From the NCBI GenBank assembly GCA_010405405.1, contig MU004232.1, positions 1,817,481 to 1,881,480 on the forward strand: a DNA stretch of 64,000 nucleotides, written 5' to 3'. The position numbers and the translations under genes were made by a program. Position 1 is the stretch's first letter, and every line of letters starts with the position of its first letter. Source of the DNA: Microthyrium microscopicum. Its lineage: Eukaryota > Ascomycota > Dothideomycetes > Microthyriales > Microthyriaceae. Under the pieces are notes generated by a model. The model was not told the DNA's origin. It made no database searches and was given only the letters and a program-made list of their open reading frames with translations. Positions 12,201 to 23,962 of this stretch are shown here, piece after piece.

Positions 12201-15200
12201 TAGAAGTTATTTTAATCTTAGTAATCTACTTTATAATTATATTAAGTTTTTAGTTAAGATATATCTTAAAGTATATTAGTAAAAAGGCTCTATTTATAAT
12301 TAAAGCTAGGTAAAATACTAATTATTTAATATAGTCTTATGCTATAATAAAAGATATATAATATTATATAAAATTAGCTATTAACTAATTAAGGAATAGT
12401 TATATTAGATCCTTCTCTTTAGATATAAGTCTTCTTAATAGTACTTTAATTCCTCTCTATATTTCTATAAGTAGTAGTTTTAGATTATCTTTTTATTTCT
12501 ATATTACCTTGTTTTTAATATAGATAGCCTCTATAGTAATAATAGCTATCTACTATAAATTTTTATTTATCTTTATAGTACTAGCTATTACTTACGTCTA
12601 GTTAAAAGTTATACTATTATAATAGTCTTAATAAGATAAATCTAATAATAATAGTTTTATAGAATAATTCTAAGAAATTAATCTTTTAGTACAATAATGC
12701 TTTTAAGTCCTTCTATTTATATATTCTAAGTCTAAATCTATAGCCTTATAACTATATAGTTTACTAAGCTAGTTAACTAAGCTAGAAGCTAATATAGTAC
12801 GTTATAACTCTAGTTTATTAATAATATCTAGTATATTCTACTTAAGCTACATTATCTTATTACTATAATTATTAGAACTAAACCTATAAAACTAATACAT
12901 TATAGAATTAATTAGCTAATAAAGTAAACTAATATCTATATATTTAATAGCGTACTTTAGAGTTAATAATAAGTAGATTTTTTATATATATTAATATAAC
13001 GTCTAGAACTAAATATTAATAGCCTCTAGTACTATTATACTACCTTCTTTATTCTTATATAAACTAGTTTAACTCTCTACCTAATATATAAGAATTTAAA
13101 TATCCTAAATAATTTTAACTACCTAATCTACTATTAATATTTTAATAATATCTCTTATAACTATATTATCTATTAATATATTAGAAGTTATATTTAGAGA
13201 ATAGTATCTATAATAATATAAAGTAAGCTTAAATAAAGCTAGGTTTTAAGTATTAAATACTTATTTTAGAATAGGTTCTAGCTTATATAACTAGACAGAC
13301 TAGCGTATTTTATTCTTTAGACAACCCTAAATAGTAATATTATACTTAATAGAATATAAAGCATGCTTATAATAGTCAATAAGTCCTTAATAACTCTTTA
13401 TAATACTCTTTCTAAGATACTTTTAAGTATAAAACTACTTAATAACTAAATAAAGCTACTCCTTTTAATTAAAAGCCTAAGATAAATAAAACTACTTAAA
13501 TTTAATAGCTTAATTATTCTTTACGCTAAGTTAATCTTTATATATAAGAAATAAGTAGTAGATAAATATATAAGGTTTACCTATTAATAAGTTAATTAGC
13601 TACTAATATTAGTAAAAGTTTATACCTAATATATCTATTTTATCTAAGCTAAGTTCTAGAAACTTAAGTACGTTTATAAAAATCTTATAATATATATTAT
13701 ATATACTATTTATAGTACCCTTATTTTTAAATATACTAATAAGCTATTAATATTTAGTTTTAATAGAGGAAAATTAATTAAGCTATAGCTATATTAGTTC
13801 TTTCTTCTTATTCTTATTACTAATGAACCTCCTTTTAAGTTAAGTATTAAAGGTAACTATAAGACTCTTATATATTAAAACTTTCTTAATAGTATTAGCT
13901 ATAAATTTACTAGTTACGTACTCTTTATAAAAAAGGGAGTCTATAATTAAGCGTAGAGGTAATTTATAAGTTAGATTATATATATCTTAAATTAAACTAC
14001 TAAGTAGATAATAAGAATATCTAACTATAATAGCTATAGTTAGATTTCTTATAATATAACTATAGCTAATTCTCTTATTCTAAACTTAATCCTTATAGTT
14101 AAAGTTATTATATATAAGTACTAACTAAAGATTATAGGCAAAGGTAGTAAGCTATTCCTATAAATACTTTAGCTTAAGGTTATAAACTAATTATAGAATA
14201 CTAAAGGCTAATAAGGTTAATTATAGAATATATAAGGATAATTAAGTAAGTATTCTAGTATCTATATTCTATAGACTATAGATAATATAATACTTACTAA
14301 TAAGTAAAAGCTAGTAAGAAGTATTAAGAATAGATATAGAATATATAGAGATACTTATATAAGTATTCTAATATTTATATTCTACTATAAGAGTAATACT
14401 AGAAGGATTATAGAGCGATATATAAGTTATTATAAGGAATAAGGAGAAATAATATAAGATATACTAATTTTATAATAGAGTATCTTACTAGTAAAAAACT
14501 AGTAATTTAATTAATAACTTATACTATATAGTTATACTTATAGTAAATACTAAATATACTAAACGTTTATATTACTCTTCTTTTAATACTAACGCAATAG
14601 AGATATACGCCTAATAGTATAAAGAATTAGTTAGAATTCTAATAAGCTTAATAGCTATATATAACTATAGTAATAAGGAAGATATATTAATTATTAATAT
14701 AAGGTTTTTAAGGTTTATAAAATTTAAACCTACTCTAATCGTTTTATATAATATCTTAATAGAAAGCAAACTACTATAGAGCTAGAAGCTTTAGTTATTA
14801 TATACCTATAGAGAAATTAATAGTAAAAGGAGTAGTTTTAATATTAAATTAGCTAAAGCAAATAGTCTTTAAAAGAGCTTAGAACTTACTTTTAAAGCTT
14901 TATAGATACCTATTACTCTTAATTAAGTCTATAAAATAGTACGTAGTAAGTACGTTATCTAAAACTATACGACGACTTTCTACTATTAGATAATACTAAT
15001 ACTATATAATAAGGTTAGAATCTTAATTATTTACGCTAACCTAAGTATCTAAAAACTTAATAAACGTCTATAAGATTAACTAAATATATAATAATACTAA
15101 CTTAAGCTTCTACTTAGTACTAAGTTACTAACTACGCTAAATAAGTAAAAAACGGTAAGTATTATTTAATTCTAATTCTTTATTATCCTCTTTACTACTT

Positions 15201-15707
15201 AATAAATTACTAATCTAGCTAAGTAAAAAGTAAGGATTAATAAGTAAACTAGAGTTTCTAGGCTATAGTAAGGTATTAATAAGTAATAATAATAGTAATA
15301 TTAATATAAGAGGTAAACTAGATAGCCTTTTAGACTAAAATTACTATTATAGCTATATTAAAGATATTAATAGTCGCATTATAGAACTAAGTAGCCTACT
15401 AGTATTAAAACTATAATAAGCCTAATACTTAGAACTAATATAACGCTTTTAGGTAGACATAGTAAAAATAAATAATAGAGATAAAGAAAATAAGTAAGTA
15501 GATATAGAAATAAATATAATAGCGTATATAGTTATAGAAATAATATAGTTTAAAAAGGGCGTATTCTTCTATATAAAGTTAATAGAGCCCTTACTAAAAC
15601 TCTATAAAAGTTACTTAGACGTAGTAAGCTACTTTAAAATTACGTACGTCTTAAAATATCTAATTAGCTAAGGGCAAGCCTAGTTCTACATAGGATAGCT
15701 AGGGACA
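9206..15707. other. AT-rich, RIP-type degenerate repeat block, right flank
   Basis: About 6.5 kb of A+T-saturated DNA has no usable open frame. It probably contains the continuation of the repeat interrupted at 1612 plus other old elements. From about 12.3 kb on, G and C are slightly more common and words such as AAGCT recur, which hints at a second repeat of different age. I could not identify a family, ends or target duplications in it. The composition changes abruptly at about 15,700. Confidence 0.7.
11406..11424. repeat. Poly-T run (19 nt)
   Basis: A 19-nt T run follows CTTTC inside the AT-rich block. Read on the minus strand it is an A tract, so it could be the 3' tail of a LINE whose body lies at higher coordinates. 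It could equally be a simple homopolymer. No reverse-transcriptase remnant was recognised next to it. Confidence 0.6.
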
Positions 15708-15742
15708 CTTAGTCAGCAAGAGCCAAAGGCTCTCTGACTAAG
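15708..15742. repeat. GC-containing hairpin at the edge of the AT-rich block
   Basis: Two 15-nt arms (CTTAGTCAG plus AGAGCC, and their complement) pair perfectly apart from a 2-nt bulge, with an AAA loop. A related half-site (AGAGCCGAAGGC) follows at 15,746-15,757. The hairpin sits exactly where the AT-rich decay stops, next to GGGACACTTAG, so it may be the terminus of a transposon such as a Helitron or a TIR element. No partner end was found. Confidence 0.7.
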
Positions 15743-16939
15743 CAGAGAGCCGAAGGCGACCTGTTTTTAAAGCAGCTTGCTACGTCTAAGAAACTGAGAT
15801 AAGTGAAGCTTGGGTTAAAATAAGGGGTTAGAGTCAAGAATTACTCTATCATCTCTACACTTGCTAGACTCAAGCATATAGATATTACTGCTTTAATGCA
15901 TCTCACATTAATAAGCTGTGCTCTAGTATCTCTCCGAGCTGCGGGTTGAGGACTACGTACCTAGATGCGAAATTTCAATATCTCACAGGACACAAATCTC
16001 TGCATCATCTCCATGCTAAGATATATCATCACATTAAAATATGTTTCCTGGTGGATTTAAGTGGCCGACGAAACATGAACCCCCATTTTAGGAGGTAGGA
16101 GGCTGCAGATAAAGCACTATCACTATAATTCAGCCTTGTCCGTCTTCCCCGACAGAAGGCTGAAGCCTCGATGTCGAAGTCGGGCACTAGTGCAAACGGG
16201 CAGGTCAATCACCCATTACGGAGTCAAACCCGCGAATTGGTGCAAAACAAGTGTGTAAGGGGATACGGAAATAACTAAATGCTCGCCAAGCTGCACATGC
16301 AGAGACTATGGGCTTCTTCGAGTATGCTCCGACTTTAGAAGGCGCATGGCTGTGTCTTGGTATTGGATGTTCTGAAGTCAGGTTTTTGTGCTGATTCGTA
16401 TTCGAAGGTAAGGAACTAACGAGCAATAGTCGTTTGGAAGGGCTTGCCTTAAATGATTTAGCATAACTGTATGCTCGCTTTTCGATGGATTGATGTTTGA
16501 TATCATGTGCTATGCTCAACAATACCACTACCAATTCACGAGTTGATGATGGTGCTTTGAGGTCAAGATTCAAGGTGATATTTCATTCGAACTTCGCTGA
16601 ATCTACAACTATCTTGCAAATTAATACCTCTTTACGATTAACGTGCAGCCAAAAGTCGGCCGATTTGAGGGAACGGAAAGAGGAGAGATGATTGAAGAAT
16701 GATTTCATTACTTGCGAACTGAATAGTTACAACTATATATTAACAACACCTTACTCTCCATTTGTCTTCTAATTCTAATCTCCACCACATTTCAAGCTAT
16801 AGTTATTCAAATTCTTACAAGATATCGCTCTAGCTCTTGAACTTTTGGTGACAAGCCTTATCCACAATTTATCGAAATGCATCAAGTTTCTTCCGAAGAT
16901 TCGGAAAGTATCAGCTGTACGGTTGAACTTGTTTCTACG
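15743..16939. other. Intergenic, no supported gene
   Basis: DNA of ordinary composition between the repeat edge and the first gene. A 122-residue open frame on the minus strand (16,205-16,573) shows no domain, no signal peptide and an unconvincing composition, so I do not call it. No RNA gene or repeat is recognised here. Confidence 0.6.
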
Positions 16940-17482
16940 TTAACGTGCTTTACTTCGAGCAGACTTTGAGTGGTTGAACTTTCCCGATTTGAGAGCTTTG
17001 GATTTCTTTGCTTCATACAGTGCACAGATTTCTCTCATCGATGTGCGTCTGGGAAAGCCCATGGGCCCTATACTCCAGTCCCATATTGTTATGGGTGGCT
17101 CTTTGGTACGATTAAATGACTCATCTATTGGGATCCATTGGATTTTGTCAACACCCGATCCGTAAGCTACAAGCTCGCCCCATTCTGTCTCCGTGAATGT
17201 ACCTTTACCATCAAGGCCAGATGGTGGTATGAATATGTATACCGTTCCTGAAGCGGCTTTGGCTAATGCTCGACTCCAGGTGGTGACGTAGAACTCTAAC
17301 CAGCACTTCTTATCGAACACATCGTCATAAATGATCTTACCGTTTATTTTTGCCCAAGCTTTTGCTTGTTCATGTATCTTTGTATGTGGGGCGTACAGCA
17401 CCAAGCTATTGGGTTTGATGATTCTACTGGCATGCTCGAGAGCACTTTCCAGGCGAGTGTCTGTTCCGCATGTCTTGCCCAT
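16940..17482 (-). CDS. Hypothetical fungal protein (SGTVYVFIP-type), 180 aa
   Basis: This is a single-exon frame of 180 residues. The composition is normal for a protein: a mixed alpha/beta-like body, then a Lys/Ser/Arg-rich tail of about 25 residues. The stretch ASGTVYIFIPPSG (about residues 77-89), preceded by an FYVTTWSRALAKA helix and followed by TETEWGELVAYGSGVDKIQWIP, resembles a widespread unnamed group of fungal proteins with an 'SGTVYV' core. That resemblance is from memory and the biochemical role is unknown. There is no signal peptide or membrane segment. The basic tail could be a nuclear signal. It is the first gene beside the RIP block and has no functional partner nearby. The start ATG is the first in frame and an upstream exon cannot be excluded. 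Confidence 0.6.
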   Translation of the reverse strand: MGKTCGTDTRLESALEHASRIIKPNSLVLYAPHTKIHEQAKAWAKINGKIIYDDVFDKKCWLEFYVTTWSRALAKAASGTVYIFIPPSGLDGKGTFTETEWGELVAYGSGVDKIQWIPIDESFNRTKEPPITIWDWSIGPMGFPRRTSMREICALYEAKKSKALKSGKFNHSKSARSKAR

Positions 17483-19661
17483 GATATCTTAGAGTCGTGC
17501 AAGTGTCTAGAGTGTTGCCTGTCTAAGGGTGTTGCGGTAGTTCTACTGACACTTGGGATACCTCACCTTTTAAAGTATGGATGCTGGATTTTGTGTTGAA
17601 CTTGAGACGGGGACACAGATAGTCTACAATAGGGGTATAAATGAGTGCGACCCATCTTACGAGGTGAACCGTCACTACGAACGATGAGACATGGACGACA
17701 AAGGATAGTTGTCGAACTAGCTGATGGCGCAGCACTGGTCGCCGTTCAGCTCTGACCAAAGCCTTTATCTCTTAGCAAAGGGTGGGAAACTCGCAACCTC
17801 TTCAAGCAGTAGGCCTTCTCTGTTTTGCGACATCGCCGTTCAACAATCGCTTTCAAGCAGAACAGTAGCAATGTCATGATATCTTGCGAGAAGCTGAGAA
17901 AACGTATTCCAAGAAGTTGAACGGTAGCGTAACCGTACATAGTCGATCCCTAGACATGAATCATGACTGTTCTGAGATATGAGTAGGATATCATTGATCA
18001 GGCACTCTAAGAACATCCTCAAAGACTTCAAACTTGCGTCATTTAGCCGTCATGCGCCATGCTGAGAAAACCGTACTCTAGTGGGATTCAGTGAGCAAAA
18101 TCACCTCAGCTGGACTAGCATCCTCTCGAACTGGAATGCTTCGATTTTTGATATCATGTTCTACGTAATGCTCCCCGTGTCATTTGAAAATCAAGCTCGC
18201 CTAGAATCTGTTCAGCACACTACGTGCTTTGGGCCATGCTTCAAGTGTAGCAAGTAAAGACCACAGCACATCAATGGTATCTAAGCCATGTAGAAGTTAC
18301 TGGCAAGGCCAACCCAGAACGTGGAAGCCACATTAAGTCTGGAGATAATCACTGCAACAGTGCAATCACCCAGCCAAACCAAGCATGCAAAGACCCTGGG
18401 AATTTGCTCCGATTGGTAGGCACACTGCAGATATCAACTGAAAGCACGAAGAAGCTCTTCTCGCTTAAATAACGGCCAAGCAACTTTGAATATCACATTA
18501 GGCAGAAAGAGACCACCATTGGCGGTTTGTCCAGACGGTTTTTGCAACGTTCAAAATGCGACGATGGTTGTAAACGGCGCTGCCCATGTGGGTGATACGA
18601 AATTGGCTGAGAGGCGTTTGATATCCCCCCTGGATAGGTGTAATGAGCCGCGAGCGCCCGTTCTCGGAATCGTATCTTCCTTCCCGATAGGTGGTTGGAA
18701 TGTTGGAATTGGTAGACAGGTTTCTGTTGGATGAAGGAACCTTGGAGTTGGAATTCCCGATTAACGCTAAACACCACGTGGGAGCACACGCGAAGCACGC
18801 GACAGGGGCCTTACCTCGTTGCATCCTGGGATGTTTAGCGTGGAGGCTAACGTGAAAGAGGTTGGAGTGTCATTATTGGTAGCGATATAGAGCAAATTAT
18901 ATCTACCAATGCGAAGCCCAAATCCATCAAGACGTTTAAAGTTATTGTGCTGTAGCCACGAGCCTGACTGACGGGTTTGCAATCCAGGTAGAATGACCGT
19001 TTACATTTCACGCATTGACGATGTATCGTCTAGTGTCCGTGGGCTTGATAGCAGAGAAGACGATCGTCACTCAACGATGCGGTTTCGACGGAAATCTGCA
19101 GCTAGACACCCAGGCCTTCCTTGATTCTTCTTCTTCTCCGTTTCAGGTCGACACGAATCGGGCTTTCGGAATCCTTCCGAACCATTTTGGTGGGATAGGC
19201 GTAGCCTGAAGTGCCTTGCAGGATAAGAAAAGTGATCGCCATGCGAGCGAGCGTGGAATATCCCAGTCGTGCCCAAAGCCTCATTATCAGTCTCAAAGGC
19301 TTAACCTCCATGGAACCATGATGCGTAACTACCAGCCTTTATGAGCATACGCAGAGTTTTAGGCGTGGGATTAGAGGATATGACATCTCGCTTGGAGATT
19401 AGAGATTTCTGCGCCTCAAGTAAGCGACAAGCTCCTCAGCTTGTAGCGCAATGCGTGCAGCGGGTCGAATATTTCCCAGATATCCGGACAACTCATCCTT
19501 ACAGCAAATCCTTGAGCAAATGAAAAGAAACAATCGGAATTCGGGAAGTCCAAAGCAGCGAGATACCTAGGACATGGAACGACTCGGATAGTGTACAATG
19601 TGCATTCCGATATCTCTACAGGTGTGTATGTATACCTCGAGCTAACCTGCGAGCCGCTTTC
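17483..19661. other. Intergenic, about 2.2 kb without a supported gene
   Basis: Only short overlapping frames on both strands, none with recognisable domains. A 69-codon minus-strand frame (19,102-19,311) has a hydrophobic segment that could be a signal peptide, followed by a very basic tail, but nothing else supports it. The stretch holds the 3' flanks of the neighbouring minus-strand genes and probably decayed sequence. Confidence 0.55.
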
Positions 19662-21729
19662 TCAACAAGACCAGACGCCGATCATTCCGTCCTTCCGGCC
19701 CTCGATCAAATAGCCATCCTTGATACGCACACGTTCAACAGTCGAAGGCGTAACTCCGTCTTCTTCAGCGGAGAGCCCGGAGCCAAGGTTCCATTGCCGT
19801 CCGTCTGTTTTATCGTACACTTTGACAACATCTTCACCAGCTGCGGCGATAATGCGTCGAGAGTCAAACATCATGCTTGTGATGGGATTGTCGTAGCCGA
19901 ATGCATCATGTATTGATCCGGTGCGCAGATCCCACATCTAAGTAAAGTTAGATATCAATGATGATGTGTTTAAGGGGACAACTTACTCGGATGCTTCGAT
20001 CTAAACTGGCTGTAACTAAATGGATGTCGTCAAACTGGAGTGCTGAAATAGGCCCCGTGTGGCCCACCAAGCTGCGATGTACTTGGCCACTTCTCAGATC
20101 CCATAGACGAACCATTCCATCTGCAGTTCCGCATGCAAGTGCTGCATCAAATACCTGCAAGGCACCAACAAAATCTGCTGCAGCATCTGGTAGTCTTCCG
20201 GTTTGCTTCCATTGGCCTGATGTAGGCTGGGTAGTTGCAGTGGCTTGAGCAGCTGCCCAGAGTACATCGAGTGTTTGCACACATCGGCCTTTTTCTAGAT
20301 CCCATTGTCGAAGCGTTTTGTCTGCAGAGCCAGAGACCAAAGTGTCGCCTCGGAAATGAAGAGCCGTTACTTCCGCCACATGTGCTTCTAAAGAAAAGAG
20401 TGGGCAGTCTTCCATGGATGTTGGTGGAGGTGCTGGAGGCTCATCGCCTTCGTTCTGAAAGTCCAGACCATCGTCTTCGTCAGCGGGGTCGTCTTTGTTG
20501 ATTCGGTTATTGGTATCTCTTGGAGCATATCGAGCTTTGCCTAGATCCCACAATCGAATGCTGGCATCCATAGATCCAGTTGCGACTATGTCTTCCTCGA
20601 CTTGTAGGCATCTTACTGACGAGAGATGGCCTTCGAGCATACCCATACATCGTCCAGCGTTAAGATCCCAGACCCGGACGGTGTCATCCAGTGCTGCAGT
20701 CACCATGGTCCCGAAGGGTATATCAAAATCCATAGCTGTGATCATGTCGTTATGTGCTTGCATTTCTTTGAGTTTGGACCCGGGTTGAAGGTGTTCGTGT
20801 AGAATTGGGGTTGATATTCTGCGATTCGGTCTTCTCCGTCTTATTTTTGGTGAAGGAAGCTTTTCGTAGATGGATTCCGACATGAAATTAGCTCCACTTT
20901 CTGTGTTCTCCTCATCATTATTTGTCGGAGTGGTCGGTGTTTTTGCCAGCGCAGCTGCATCATCCAGTTCTTCTTGTAGATCATCAATCTTATTATCCAG
21001 GCCAACAAGCTCCTCTTCCATATCCATTTCTTCTTGCTCCAAGTTCGCCAGTCGATCTAGCACAATCTGTCGCATATGATTGAGATTTGCGATTTTGGTA
21101 TCAATCTCATAAATCTCTGAGCTACACATATTTTTCCGTATCGCCATCATCTCAAGACGATGCGTCAGGCTTTGTTTATCATTTCTCATGTCGGTTATTT
21201 TGGCATCGGGCCCCTCCAGTGCCTTGTCGCCATCTGTCAAGAGCTTTCTCCCTCGCGAGCCGTGTCGGCCATGCTTGCGCTTGAATTTGTCGTCTTCAGG
21301 CAAACTCGCCCGAAATCCTTGAAAAAGTGAGAACATGCTGTTTCCCGCTGGTATATTGTCGAGTAGATCTTCAGGTACCGACACCAGCGCCCTATGCTGG
21401 ATCTCATTTTTGTTTATAGTTGATCTGTATATTTCGCGCGGCGAGTTCTGGGCGAAGCTGAGGAGAGAACGTTGTATCACCGGTCGGCGCACCTGTCGAT
21501 GTATTTCGCCCAGGGCATTCTGGTACTGATGAACGGTGCCTTCTCCGAGAGAAGAACCTATGAGGTGGGAGGCGGTTGCGGTGACTTTGCGGGAGAAGGT
21601 TTCGATTTGTCGAGTCTATCCAAGTTAGCATCGAATAGCTTCAAAATGACTTGAAAAATATACGGGAAGAAGAGGATCATCGCTTTCACCGGCATCCCAG
21701 CTCACATTAGGGTCGTTTGAGCTGGCCAT
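19662..21729 (-). CDS. mdv1: Mitochondrial division protein 1 (WD40 fission adaptor)
   Basis: Three exons (21,729-21,664; 21,615-19,987; 19,937-19,662) give 656 aa, the usual length in filamentous fungi. Mdv1/Caf4 bridges Fis1 on the outer mitochondrial membrane to the dynamin Dnm1 during fission. The N-terminal part carries the family signature [15 protein letters not shown] and a [15 protein letters not shown] helix that binds Fis1. A long charged coiled coil (about residues 158-247) serves dimerisation. From about residue 300, WD40 repeats with clear VRVWDL, IRLWDL, LRQWDL and VRLWDL ends form the propeller that recruits Dnm1. An acidic, Pro-rich insert interrupts the propeller. Both introns are phase 0 with GTATAT and GTAAGT donors. 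The start gives [12 protein letters not shown], and the first exon is only 66 nt. It shares a 424-bp divergent promoter with aro7. Confidence 0.95.
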
Positions 21730-22058
21730 GAGAATACTCGATCGAGGTTAGGTGGAGGAGGGAGAGGTCGAGGCGCTATGCGCAGGGGATATGGATGTCC
21801 TTCTAAGCTGCCATGCGGAGATTAAAATGGACTGAAGCTCAAGCAAGACCTAAATCAACATATGAGGCAATGAGGCCGCCGATTGAGACTAACGGTGGTC
21901 GCGTGGGTGGAGTGGTGGATGAAGGCGACATGCAAGATGCAAGCTGTCGTCCTCGTTGGTGTTTGTTTGGGGCAGCTCCTGTCGTCACCAGTTTCCCGGT
22001 TCAATCGAAATGCAACACCAAAAATATCCCCACCCCGGCATCGGCATTTTTTATGGAT

Positions 22059-22065
22059 TGACTCA
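22059..22065 (+). promoter_or_regulatory. Gcn4/CPC1 (CpcA) box TGACTCA
   Basis: Perfect palindromic-type AP-1/Gcn4 consensus TGACTCA, 95 bp before the aro7 ATG. In fungi, Gcn4 and its homologues CPC1/CpcA activate amino-acid biosynthesis genes through this site when amino acids are short. It is paired with a second copy 20 bp downstream. Confidence 0.75.
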
Positions 22066-22078
22066 CTGTTCCATTGCC

Positions 22079-22085
22079 TGAGTCA
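22079..22085 (+). promoter_or_regulatory. Second Gcn4/CPC1 box TGAGTCA
   Basis: Perfect TGAGTCA, the same site read on the other strand, 75 bp before the aro7 ATG and two helical turns from the first copy. Two exact copies this close to the start of an aromatic amino-acid gene are unlikely by chance. Confidence 0.75.
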
Positions 22086-22153
22086 CTAGCTTCATAAAAC
22101 GCTGATTCTTCTGGTGGTGTTTCCAATTACCCCCAAACACCAAAAGTGCTACA

Positions 22154-23049
22154 ATGGACAGCACAATCGACCTGTCCGATGCCTCCAAGGCACTCGATCT
22201 CTTCAACATCAGATACCAACTCATGTACGCAACCTTGAAGATTGTTTTGATATTGGCTGACGCGCAACTAGTCGTTTAGAAGACACCATCACATTTCATC
22301 TGATCGAACGCGCCCAATTCCCTCTCAATGCCACGATCTACAAGGCAGGCGGCATTGCCATTCCCAACAGTGACCTAAGTTTGTTCGACTGGATAATGTC
22401 CGCTTCAGAACGCCTTCATGCACTGGTCCGTCGCTACGAGTCACCCGACGAAACTCCTTTCTTTCCTTCAGCACTTGAGAAACCAATTCTCCAACCACTC
22501 CACTATCCACAAATCCTTCACGCCAACGATGTCAACGTCAATCCTGAGATCAAAGACTCGTACATAAATCACATTCTACCCACAGTCTGCGCACAGCGCG
22601 AGGAAAGACCAGAGCAGCAAGAAAACTATGGCAGTGCGGCAACCATTGATGTACTTGTGCTGCAAAGTCTCTCACGCCGCATTCATTTCGGAAAGTTCGT
22701 GGCCGAGTCAAAATTCCGCACGGAAACAGATCGTTTCGTAAAACTTATCAAGGCGGAAGACCGAAAAGGCATCGATGAAGCTATCACGAATATGGCGGTA
22801 GAACAGCAAGTACTGGATCGGTTAAAGCTGAAGGCGGCCACTTATGGAACAGATCCATCTGGTGGAAGTAGAGATGTTGGCAAAATTGATGTCGATGCCG
22901 TGGTGAACACTTACAAGGTCAGTATTGTACTTGAAGTAACGACTGAAAACGAGGGTACTGACAAATCACAGAATTATGTGATACCGCTAACAAAGGTGGT
23001 CGAGGTTGAGTATCTTATGCAACGTCTGAAAGGAACAGAATGGGAGTGA
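22154..23049 (+). CDS. aro7: Chorismate mutase (AroQ, fungal allosteric type)
   Basis: Two exons (22,154-22,224; 22,272-23,049) give 282 aa. The enzyme converts chorismate to prephenate, the branch point to phenylalanine and tyrosine, in the cytosol. The all-alpha fungal AroQ pattern is clear: DLSDASKALDLFNIRYQL with LIRLEDTITFHLIERA at the N terminus (catalytic Arg and the IRLEDxI helix), LFDWIM, then the Asn/Asp-rich middle and C-terminal helices that form the Trp/Tyr regulatory and dimer region. The phase-2 intron splits the Ile codon of LIRLED and has a GTACGC donor and CTAG acceptor. The gene sits tail-free beside mdv1 under a promoter with two Gcn4-type boxes, so control by amino-acid starvation is expected. 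The length is slightly above the yeast enzyme. Confidence 0.95.
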
Positions 23050-23962
23050 TCCTGATAGAAAGCTAAAGATTAGATCTACATGCCGATATCGTCGAACAAA
23101 ATACTGATACATGCAAACGAGTTAACAGGGAGTTCAACATGTGCTAGGCTTTGAAGTCGAATGCTTCATATTCTGTTCGCAGCGTAAACCCCTCGATTGT
23201 CAGTGCGGTTGACGATGATACACCACTGACAATCATTCTTTAGGATCGACATTGTTTTGACTGGACTCCTGTCGTCAAATAAAGATCTCGATCTTCAAAC
23301 AGAAAGCGAGGGCCAAAATTCATTGAGCCAAATATCTTTCGTCAGGCTGAGGTCGTCGGCTTCTCATTTCACGTCTCCGTGGTGCACACAACCTGCCTTG
23401 CAAGATGTTGAGCCATGTCCTGCGCTTCAAGAGTTTCTCCAGGATGGTCAATTGCCAAAATAATCGATGATTCCATATGCTATATTTAGTGCAGTAGATT
23501 GTTCTGTCCGAGTCTATAATTGAGTTCAGCACAGCCTTGAAATGCAAAATAATGAGTTTCGGCTTAGCACTTCCGTTTAGCCAGTCCTTCGATGTATTGG
23601 AGGTAGAACAGGCCTTTTATGCAATGCAATGTTGAAGGCTCGTCTCCACGACGCTCATTGGGCTTGCGGAAGCAGCTATCGCCTGTGGCATGCGCAGTCG
23701 TCCATATGCGTATGGTGCTGTGTGTAAGGCTGTCCCTTGTGTATGGCTGTTCATGTCTTTAACTGGCGAGCAATACTTTGGAATCTCGTTTGTCTTCTTT
23801 GGAGCGTGTTTATCAATCCTCGGAAATTTTGCTCTTCATGCGATTGCAGCCTCTTTGGACTCAGCTACTAAGTATCATAACCCGAGTAGTCTACACCTTT
23901 CTTTCAGACACTGTCTCCCCGAACATCAGAACACACAATTGTACAGCCCAAACTTTATAGTC
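23050..23962. other. Intergenic, no supported gene
   Basis: Contains the aro7 3' flank and the promoter and leader of the next plus-strand gene. The open frame upstream of 23,963 continues in frame with that gene, but it has no signal-peptide-like start and is taken as leader. Confidence 0.6.

Larger units (their letters stand above)
21730..22153. other. Divergent promoter between mdv1 and aro7
   Basis: This 424-bp stretch separates the two start codons. It holds two Gcn4/CPC1-type boxes close to aro7, annotated separately. No other element was recognised. Confidence 0.8.

Noticed and set aside
1-15707. Centromere or telomere
   Set aside because: AT-richness alone is explained by RIP-type decay of repeats; no telomeric TTAGGG array is present, and centromere identity cannot be read from sequence.
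16205-16573. 122-codon frame on the minus strand
   Set aside because: No domain, no splice extension, composition like random translation; near the decayed edge.
19102-19311. 69-codon minus-strand frame with a hydrophobic stretch and a basic tail, possibly a small secreted peptide
   Set aside because: A chance hydrophobic run is common at this length, and there is no conserved motif or splice continuation.
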